From NCBI RefSeq assembly GCF_010183535.1, contig NC_071330.1:13063717-13127716 (forward strand): DNA of 64,000 nt. Direction: 5' to 3'. This stretch comes from Caenorhabditis remanei. Taxonomy: Eukaryota; Nematoda; Chromadorea; Rhabditida; Rhabditidae. Shown piece after piece: positions 55,439 through 64,000 of this stretch. A program made the translations under genes and the position numbers. The notes below the pieces were generated by a model. That model had not been told where the DNA came from. It saw only the letters and a program-made list of their open reading frames with translations, and did not search any database. Position 1 is the first letter of the stretch. Every line of letters starts with the position of its first letter.

Positions 55439-58400
55439 TCAGACTATATTCCGATTGTCGAAGGCATCATGTACTTTTTGCTCCGTTCCAGCAGTGTTAC
55501 CGTTGACATCGAGCTGAAATATAATAGAGGGATTAGGGGCGGGGTTCGAATTTCAGCTCAAAAGAATTTTAAAAAGTTTGATGGGGGTTCAAGAATCACT
55601 GACAGAGAGAATAGGCGAGTATTCTGGAGGCAACATCTCAATGACTCCAGATTGCTCAAGATTAGTCAGAAGCTTGCCTTAGCGACTAGAAAAGATTCAG
55701 AAGACGTGAAAAGAGTCTAGAAGTGGTGAGATTCAAAAAGGGAGCTTAATTTGGCTTCAAACTGATTCACAAGACTTCTTCACACCTAGAATGCATCAAG
55801 AGTTTTCAGGAAATCCAGAAAAATCCGAAACGGATTTCAGAATGCTCAGGGTGGATTCAGAAGACTCTTAGTTGTATACTGATTTAAAGGGCGTTAGAAG
55901 GGGCTAGAACGCAGAAAAAAGCTCCAGTAGGGTTCAAAATGTTTCAGAATCACTGAAAGTGAGAATCCGCGGGTATTCTGGAGACGCTAGAAACTTCTCA
56001 ACGACTGAAGATGAGTCAAAAATTGTCTGAGGCTTGGCTTAGCGACTAAAAAGATTCAGATGACGTGAAAAGAGTCTAGAATCCGATGAACAGTCTCAGA
56101 AGACGTGTTGAGATTCAAGACGGATTTCAAAATGATTCAGAACGTTTCAAACTGATATAGAAGGCGTTAGAAGTATCTAGAACGCAGAAAAAAAGCTCTA
56201 GGAGATCTCACCGAGATCCAGAACGAATTTCAGAATGCTCAGAAGACGTTAGAGGGTTCAGAATGGATCCGAACCGGCCCAGAAGCAGACTGAGACTTCT
56301 AGACGGCATGAGGATCTTAGATTCTGCCAGCAAAATCCAGAAGTCTTACTCATGTCCTAAGTTTCATTAGAGCGCATTTACATCAATGCAATATTCAAAT
56401 TTCCCCTATTCAAGATCTCTACTGAAAAGAAAAGAAAAACTAACGAACTCTTTGATGGAATGCTCCCTTGCCGGCGGTGATCGTTGCTCTTCGTCCTCTT
56501 CCTCATCAATATCCTCATCATTATCAACATTACGACGCTGCTCCTCCTTCATCATCAATTTCTCGTTGAAAGCGACAACGACGGCGGTGGCGACGTGTTG
56601 TTGTTGCTCCTGTTCCCGTCGTGTGAAATTACCCCAGTCGGTTGACGAGTTCGATTCAGAAGGTGATCCGCTTGGCTCTCTCCAATCGTCAGAGTCCGAT
56701 ACTGTTCCGCACATCTGGAATGCTTTTCAACGGGGTAAGTGAGGTTTTTCAGAATTTTTGTGGATGTTGGGTATTGGTGAGTGGGAACGGATTCAGAATC
56801 TTCGATTCTATCAGAATCCGAGGTGGCAATGTGAAAAATGGGTTTACCTTCGCCGGAACCGGCGTCGGTTCCGCTCTGTCCGCTCTTCCGTTTCCCGAAT
56901 GCGGTGGCGAGTGCTCTTGAAGCGGTTTGAGTTTTCCTCCATTCATGTGCCGTACCTTATCCTCTTTCTCCTCATCCACATCAATATCTTCCTCATCATC
57001 CTCATTCTTTCTATCATCAGAATCCAAACGATCGCCTCCTTCTCCGTCGTCATCTGTCGTCTCTTTCCCATTGATCACCAACTCTTTCGTTACAGATGTT
57101 ACAGTAATCTGTGCTTCGTCTTCTTGTTCTTCGTCAACATCCATTCGTTCCACTTCACTATCATCACTATCCATTTTGCTCTCTTCTTTTTCCACCAACA
57201 TTGCAGATGACACTTCGTTTTTTGCAGTAACTGGTGTTTTTGGGGTTTTTGAGAGATCGTCAAATTCTGAAAATGGAAAAATTGGGGGGTTTTCAGACAT
57301 TTTTGGGCAGAATTTCTCTCGATTTTAAGCAAATTTCTCGATTCAAAAACTCAAAACTCACTTTCAGATGGCTCATCCACTGTATCCATCCACAATGAAG
57401 ATTGATATCTTGAAAACCATTCCCGTTCAGTATGATCATCGTTAAATGTGACCCGATTACTACGAGCAAAGTACGACGATTTCGGACTCAACTCTTCCGT
57501 CTCCTCTTCTGTTCCAAGCGAACTTTGACGAGCACGGAATGTTCTGAAAATTTACATTTTTTATGCCTGATTTTCAGAGTAGAACACTCACCTTGAACTA
57601 TCAGCCACACAATACTCAGCCCATGGATCGGCGAACGACTCTCCACGGCTTTTCGGTAGACGATCGAATACGACACGTCCACCACGTCCCATACGTCGAC
57701 GTGCGAATCCAATTGAACGCATCTTTCCACTGGTTGTTGGTAGGAAAGTGTCGTAGAACTTTTGATTGGGTTCGGCGAGTTTTGCAGTCGGCTGCTGAGT
57801 TGGAGCAGGAGGTGGCGGCGGAGGGATCGCAACTACAGGGGTAGATGGTACTGTAGTTGTAGAAGGAGCTGATGAAATTGGAGCCGGAGCTGGCGCCACC
57901 ACGGAGGAGGACGAGACAGATGCGATGATCGAGATGTTAACAGATGGCAACGCAGCACGATACACACATCCACGTCTCCGTTTGAACGCGAATTTTCCAT
58001 CTGCCGGTGGCTCCCGAACTGGTTTCGTTGTGACCGTCGGGGCGACTCCATTCTGTGCGAACAGCGTCGGCACCCGATTCCAGCTCTCCGCGTTCTTTTT
58101 GAGCCACGCTTTTGAGACGAGATCCTTGTCGCCAACTTTCCTTCTGATTCTCTTCTTCTTCTTCGGCACACCACCGTCTTCCGTTGTTCCGTTGATTTCT
58201 GACAGTGGTTTTGAAGAAGCCGTGGCGGCAGCAGCAGCAGCAGCAGCCGCAGCCGCTTCCTCTTCCGCCGCCCGAATCTTCTCCGTGAATTCGTTGTAGG
58301 CGTTGGCGAGTCCAAAGTCGGCCATCTCCATTCTCTTCAACAAAATCTCAGATTCCGCGTCGATCAACGCGAGTTTCTGTTTTTCCCGTCGAGTAGTCAT

Positions 58401-61400
58401 ATCGAATAATTGTTGTGCTTTCGACATATCATGTACGAGTTTCAGTATCTTCTCATAGCTATCCTCGTCGTTTTTACGATTCTTTCTCGTCTGCATCTTT
58501 TCGGCACGTCGACGGAACGCCACGTATGGATTTACAGCTCCTTGTCCATCCTAGAATATGAGTTTTTGAGTGAGAAAACTTCTTTTTCAGTCAAAAATTA
58601 CCTTTCGACACTCTGTTCTAACTTTCGGAATCAGTCCACCGACACCAATGCATCCAGAAGTCGTCGCTGCTGATGTCCGCTTCGCCAACCAATACTCGTA
58701 TACTTCGTACACAATAGAGGAGTCCAGGGCTGAAAAAATCATTGTTTTAGCTCAATTTTCACTTAAAATACGCAAAAAAGTACTCGTTTTCAGTGATTTC
58801 TCTGCTCAAAAATTGCCTTACCTTTATGAAAATTTATCACTGAATCCTCGCTGGCAATCTGTGTTTCTGACGAATGACTCTCCACCGTATCGAATACCTT
58901 TTCCAGAATTCGCGGCTCAATGTGCTGATGATCGGCGAGCCATTCCTCGTCTTCTGTGTCATAGTCATATTCTGGTTCGTCTCGTTCGAGTTGTTGCCAG
59001 GCTGAAAATTATATTATTTAGGTTCAAAAACCATAATTTTTGAGGTGATTCCCTCAGAAATTTCTGTCGGGAAAAAGAGGTGGGGTTACTAAATAAACAA
59101 ACATCCTCTCCTATACTTTCACTTTCATTTCGTCATCAAAAATTCTTTAATTCGTTTTGATAAGAATGATAAGAGAGGGGAAGACGAATGAAATGAATAG
59201 AGGAGAGAGAAGTCACAACTAAACAAAAAACATGCACTTTCCGCATTGAGAAAGCTTAAAAATAGACGGGGAATTTCAGGTTTTTTCAGGATTTCGCAAG
59301 TGTTTTTGCGATTTTTGATCCTATAAAGTTTTTGAGATCAGAAAAACAAGCCAATTTTTGAAATTCTGACAGATTTTTGAACGTTTTAAAGTGGATTTGA
59401 AGGACAAAAGGTGGTTTTCAGGTGTTCAAGGAGGTTTTTAATGTCAAAAATGATTAAAATTTCAGTTTATTCAACGGGAATTCATCTGGGGTTCCCAGAA
59501 TTCTGCTTTTTGATTCTATAAAGTTAGGGAAAATCAATTTAAGAACAGAAAAACAAGCCAATTTTTGAAATTCTGGCTGATTTTTGAAAATTTTAAAGTG
59601 AAATTGAAGGTCAAAAGGAGCTTTTTAATGTCAAAAACGTTGAAATTTTCAGTTTTTCAACATAAAAATAATCAGCTGAAATTCGTCTGGAATTGCGATT
59701 CTCAGAACTCTGACACATCTTTTTCAGGGGTTCAGGGAGATTTTTAATGTCAAAAACGTTGAAAATTTCAGTTTTTCACATAACATTCAACTGAAATTCA
59801 TCTGGAATTCACAGAATTCTGAGTCATCTGGCAATTTCAAAGCGGAAATCGAACAATTCCAATGAACCGGAAATTAAAAGGCGTCACATGATCAGAGCGA
59901 TTACAATAATAGAAATAATAACCTTGTGGGAAATTGTGGGAAAAAGAAAGTCAAAACGGATAAACAATGACAAATTCAGAAGAAAAACTGAAATTTATTC
60001 GGTGAGAAAACAAGAGAGGGAAAAATTCAGAAAACGTGATTCCCACGGGGCGGAAAAAGATGAAGAAAAGGATGAAAATTTGAAAATTTTTCCAACTTTT
60101 CGGTCAGAAAGTGGCGAAATTTCCAAATTTCGAGTGGAAAACTCACCATGAACTTTGATATATTTGTCTCGACGCTTCAGATTACGATTATGATATGTGG
60201 AATGGTAGCGATCGTGATCAACATGATCGACTTTCGGCGTTGGAATGACATGATTCACTTGGACACCCGATGTACTCGCTTGTTGTGCAAGTATCGCATC
60301 TTGTAGATGGGATTCCTGGAAAAAATTGAAAAATTGAGAGATTTTATAGCCGGAGGGGAAGGATTCTGCAGAAAATTGATGAAATTTCCGCTTTTTTGGT
60401 GCTAATATGGACTAAACAAACAGATGACGTGATGAGAGGTCAAGGAGGTGCTAATTTATGCAGAAAATCTCAAATAGACATAGAAAAAGGGAAATTTTGA
60501 GTAAAAATGTTCAAAAATCTGAGAAAAACGAAACTTGGGCAGAGTTTTTGCTATGAAACTGGTCAAAAATAGAGAAAAACACAAATTTTCAGATTAAAAA
60601 CTGATTATTAGCGCATTTCTGCGAAAAAATTTGTTAAAAACCTCGAAAAATCCAGTTTAATAGAGAAATTCTGCCAAATACGACGATTTTCCATGGTAAA
60701 AATCAGTTTTTCATCGAAAATTTCTCAAAATTCTTCGATTTCCTTTGTTTTGTTTTGCAAATCTTTGCCTGAAACTCGATTGTAATCTTTGACCCTTTGC
60801 TCTCTTCTCAACTTTTCACATCTTTCTTCTTTCTTCTTCTCTTTTTTCAGTTTTCGAAATCGATACGTGTTCAGATTACACTTTGGAAAGAGGAGGCCTC
60901 CCCGGTTAACACAAATATCGGGGCGGTGGGTCGAAAAGAAGAGAAGAAGAGAGGGTTGTCCCCGCACGGGGGAGAAAAAAAGAGACTTCGCGAGGGATCG
61001 AAAATTCAAGTTTTAGACAAATTTCGTGGGAAATCAACGGAAATCAACAGAAATCATGAGAAATCATGAGAAATCATGAGAAAATAAGTGTTATGAAATA
61101 GAAAGAGTGCCTAGATACCAGAGATCACTTTGGTGACGTCATAAGGGGGAGCCGGGGCTCAAAATGGGTCTAGAAAGGTGCCGAATGGCTGAAAATGAAG
61201 GTAAGAGAGAGCGAAAACGGTAAGGAAGGAGAAAATGAGGAGAAACGAGCGATTTGAGTGGAAAAATCGATAAAAACTAACCATTTCTTCCTCTTTCTCC
61301 ATGCCGGTGGGCATCTGAGTGACGGCCCGGTTCCCAACGCTGCATTCTGCCAGGTCCGGTAGTTCGTGGCCCCAATAGACAGTCATAGACCGGTTCGAGT

Positions 61401-61440
61401 CGAAGGCCCGGGCTCGAAACGCCTTGGACGCAGTGGCCAT
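55439..61440 (-). CDS. epc-1: Enhancer of polycomb orthologue (EPC1)
   Basis: Nine exons in phase, 846 residues: 61440-61282, 60315-60147, 59001-58822, 58729-58602, 58550-57592, 57543-57362, 57266-56848, 56714-56445 and 55513-55439. Residues 7-60 are the family N-terminus (FRARAFD, ELPDL, NRAVTQMPTGMEKEEEM, ESHLQDAI), followed by DYDTEDEEWL at about 122 and VYEVYEYWLAKR at about 176. Residues 217-260 contain AFRRRAEKMQTRKNRKNDE and YEKILKL, the conserved end of the EPL1 domain. EPC proteins scaffold the catalytic module of NuA4/TIP60 histone acetyltransferase. The rest is low complexity: an alanine run in exon 5, S/P/T-rich segments, then acidic Asp/Glu runs in exons 7 and 8. The last exon is short (LDVNGNTAGTEQ) and joined over a 931-bp intron, so the C-terminus is the least certain part. 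If that intron is not removed, the frame closes at 56406. Confidence 0.92.
55565..56105. repeat. Direct repeat in the last intron of the epc-1 orthologue
   Basis: A block of about 160 bp (AGAATCACTGA, GGCGAGTATTCTGGAGG, CTTAGCGACTAGAAAAGATTCAG, GACGTGAAAAGAGTCTAG) at 55575-55720 recurs at 55940-56090. Shorter AGATTCAAGACGGATTTCA pieces lie between and after. Confidence 0.75.
59300..59830. repeat. Direct repeats in intron 2 of the epc-1 orthologue
   Basis: A unit of about 190-200 bp with AGAAAAACAAGCCAATTTTTG, GGAGGTTTTTAATGTCAAAAA and TTCATCTGG occurs at 59330, 59535 and, shortened, at 59725. Confidence 0.75.
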
Positions 61441-62775
61441 CTTCCTGTACTCCCACGTTGTAACTACGTTTAAGAAGAGCGGCGAAGACGCCGCACGGTA
61501 CGAGATGCCACGGACTGAGCGATGAATTCATCCGCCGAGAACGGCGCCCATAAAATATCAAAAAAATGGGGGTGCGAGCACTGTTTTGAGGTGCTGTGCA
61601 GTACTTCTAGTAGTAGTCTTTGTTGGGGCGTAGCAGTCGAATACAACACACACACACACAGCTCTTCTCTCTTTCTCTCAGCCCGCTATCGACTTGTGGG
61701 CGCGTCTCTCGTCTCTCGTCTCTCTCACTCTCTCACACGCGCTCTCCGCGCTTCTACGCACTATTTCGTCGTGGCGCGTGTCTGCGTCTCCGCCGATTCT
61801 ATACTATCTCGCCCGCTTTTTGAAAACACTCACCGCCGACACACACAACGGCCACGTCGCAGCAATCGCACACAAATAGAGACACGCGCCGCTGCCGCTT
61901 CGCACCAAGGTGGCGAGTTCCGTCAAGGGCGTCGCGGTCGCGTCGCGTGTCCTCGTGAATTTTGACGAATCGTGGAGATCGAAGCAATTAAAAATCAACT
62001 TTTCGACGCTATTTCGACCGTTTTTCATGATTTTTTCGCGGTTTTTTTGCGAAAAAATGAATTTAGTACGATTAAATTGTCATATTTCATTGAATTTCCC
62101 GCAAAAATCTGGACAAAATTGTGATTTTTTGTGCATTTTTTGGATGACTTCCAAGTCAATCAAAAATAACACCGATTTGATGAGAAAACTTGAATTTTGG
62201 ATTATAATTCGATGTGAAATCGAGTTTTTCGAGACTAGAGATGTGATGAACTCAAAAATAGAAAAAAAAAATGGAAAAAGGACTGAAATTATCAATTTTT
62301 CAGCTGCAGGACTTGCAGCAAAAATTGGAATTCTTTGAAATATGATGTTTTTAATAAGTTTTTTCAATTAAGGCCAGTCTTCATGCTGAATATGGCGTTT
62401 TTTCGATCAACTACCCGCGAAAAATAAAAATGTTAGATATTTCTCGAAATTATCGAGAAAAAAAAATTAAAAATCGAAAGGTTTCGCAACAAAAAAAGCT
62501 ATTTCTTAATTTCTAAGATTTTTCCGATCTATTTCGAATTTTTTCGTTAAAAAACACCTTGATTTTTTGCAACAATTTCGAAAAAATTCTGTTTTCTTCA
62601 AAATTTTAGAAAAAAATCAGAATAAAAACAAACATCTTATTTGAAAGTTTCAAAAGCAAAATATATGACTCATCATTGTTGTTTCTAAATATTTCTTCTA
62701 TTTTTCACGTCAAAATAAAATAAAAATTCAACTTTTCACCAAATTAATATTATTTTTTGGAGGTTTTAAACGAAA
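61441..62775. promoter_or_regulatory. Divergent promoter region of the epc-1 orthologue and AAMP-like genes
   Basis: 1.3 kb between two divergent start codons. A (CA)n run at 61644-61660 and CTCTCTC pyrimidine tracts with clustered ACGCGCTC/GGCGCG words at 61670-61950 are GC-rich compared with the AT-rich 62000-62770. Long open frames here are antisense or chance readings of the simple repeats. Confidence 0.5.
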
Positions 62776-63614
62776 ATGGACGAGGATAATCATCGTATCG
62801 ACGAAAGTGAGATCGGCGAGGTGAGTTTTTACAATTTTAATGTCAAAAAAATCAAAAAAAGCTCTCAGATCATCGAAATCGACGAGGATGCCGAGATGAA
62901 GTACGCAAGTGATGATGAAGATCAGCAGAGTACTTCAAAGTGAGTTTTTGATCATTTTTTGAAAGTAAAAACGGTGAAAAATCAAAATATTTTGTATATT
63001 TTGTCAAAATTCACGAAAAACGAATTTTCAGCGCCGACGTGCCCGCTGAAATCATCGACGACTCTCTGATGTCACTTCAAGCACACGAACAAGACTGTTT
63101 CACGGTCGCTCTCGCATCGAATCGCTGGTTGGCAACTGGTGGAGAAGACGATGTCGCTTTTCTTTTCGATCAAAATGTTTCCGAATCTGAGCCAGTGCTC
63201 AAAGTGGAACATAAGGATTCGGTTACTCAAGTGCTGTTCAATCATAGCGAAACCCTATTGGCTACTGGCGATTTGAGCGGAAAAATTATGATTTCTGATG
63301 TGGCGACGAAGAAAGTGCGAGCTGAGGTGTGTTGTATTCGCTGTTTTGCAGTTTTTAGGGGTTTTTTATGGGGCATATGGCGTAAAGTACCGTGCGGCAA
63401 ACGAAAAAGAACGGAATAAACAAGAAAAAAGTGAAAGAAAGAGAGAAAATCAGCTCAAAAATGACAATTTCTAACAAAAATCTTCCAGATAGATGAGTGC
63501 AACGATCTGGAATGGATGAGATGGCATCAAACGGCCGACATTCTATTCGCAGGTGACAAAGACGGAATTTTGTGGATGTGGTTGATTGGGAACAAAGGAA
63601 TCGCTCAGTCAAAG
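62776..63614 (+). CDS. AAMP/Sqt1-like WD40 protein (5' part)
   Basis: Four exons (62776-62820, 62869-62939, 63032-63326, 63489-63614) join in phase for 179 residues, and the gene continues beyond the right edge. An acidic N-terminus (EIIEIDEDAEMKYASDDED) is followed by WD repeats: FTVALASNRWLATGGEDDVA, VEHKDSVTQVLFNHSETLLA and ATGDLSGKIMISDV, then LEWMRWHQTADILFAGDKDG with ILWMWLIGNKG. The EWM-WH...LAG--DG-WMW pattern is specific for AAMP, a cytosolic eight-bladed WD40 protein. Its yeast relative Sqt1 is known as the ribosomal protein uL16 chaperone. The start fits CGAAAATGG after an AT-rich leader; no clear trans-splice acceptor is adjacent. Confidence 0.85.
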
Positions 63615-64000
63615 GTATGGGAATGAGAAAAATCGGGGAGAAAAGGGGTAGAGAATTAAGAAAATAGAAAAAAGGGCTAAAAGAGGTACATTTACTATTA
63701 GGATAGGATAAAAAGAACAGAAAAAGAAAGACGACCGAATTATTTATGACACCGTAAACTAACAGAAATACAACCTTCTGGCGGGAGGAAGTTGACCATT
63801 TTACTAATCAAAAAGGACGCCTTCTCCTCTCTGTTCGGCTGAAAAATTGACCCCCTTATGACCTTTTTCTTTAACATCTGTCCCCCACCCCTTAGTTTTG
63901 CCGCCTTATTGCTCTGTGACCCCCAGAGAACATCTGGCAGTGTGAAGGGGGGGAGACGTCTATGTGTGCAGTATTCGTCACTGTATAAGCAGATGACAGG
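63615..64000 (+). other. Intron of the AAMP-like gene to the window edge
   Basis: Follows the donor AAG|GTATGG. No acceptor with a continuing WD40 frame was found before the edge. Confidence 0.5.

Noticed and set aside
56927..57328. Plus-strand serine-rich frame
   Set aside because: Antisense of the acidic Asp/Glu codons of exon 7 of the epc-1 orthologue.
61522..61965. 147-codon plus-strand frame upstream of the AAMP-like gene
   Set aside because: Runs over CA and CT repeats, has no splice or conservation support and lies in the divergent promoter.

Overview
The window looks like nematode nuclear DNA, very probably from a Caenorhabditis species. Introns are short, with GTRAGT donors and TTTTCAG acceptors. 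Two genes have a TTTCAG or TTCCAG acceptor directly before the start codon, which suits spliced-leader trans-splicing. WSN and SPK family genes are present, both nematode-expanded families as I know them. The introns and intergenic DNA are packed with small palindromic elements. All exon models were built by eye from splice signals and phase; none was checked against transcripts or databases.

Region 1 (1-18.6 kb) is a tandem duplication of a unit of about 9.3-10 kb, all on the minus strand. Each unit holds a WSN-domain gene (signal peptide; short hydrophobic C-terminus visible in copy B) and an unrecognised gene whose large exon repeats a VPYY-type motif. Copy A (1-8.6 kb) runs off the left edge and copy B is about 9.47-18.6 kb. 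The copies differ by insertions and deletions of repeat elements, so the order of events can be partly read.

Region 2 (18.6-31 kb) has a broken PIF1/Helitron-type helicase, a six-exon minus-strand gene with three SPK domains (549 codons), a repeat-rich intergenic stretch with a hAT-like element bearing an 8-bp target duplication, and a tiny two-exon gene for a secreted six-cysteine peptide.

Region 3 (32-52.7 kb) is one long plus-strand gene, 22 phase-compatible exons and 1487 codons. Its N-terminal third matches ubinuclein/Hpc2 (HIRA histone H3.3 chaperone complex), followed by a charged coiled coil and a Q/N/M/H-rich tail. Its introns carry more than a dozen palindromic elements, a mariner-sized element and an intronic palindrome of about 0.8 kb.

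Region 4 (54.8-64 kb) has an Enhancer of polycomb (EPC1, NuA4/TIP60 acetyltransferase complex) orthologue on the minus strand, in nine exons and 846 residues. Divergent to it is the 5' part of an AAMP/Sqt1-like WD40 gene that runs off the right edge. Ubinuclein and EPC are both chromatin factors, but nothing in the sequence shows that they are co-regulated.
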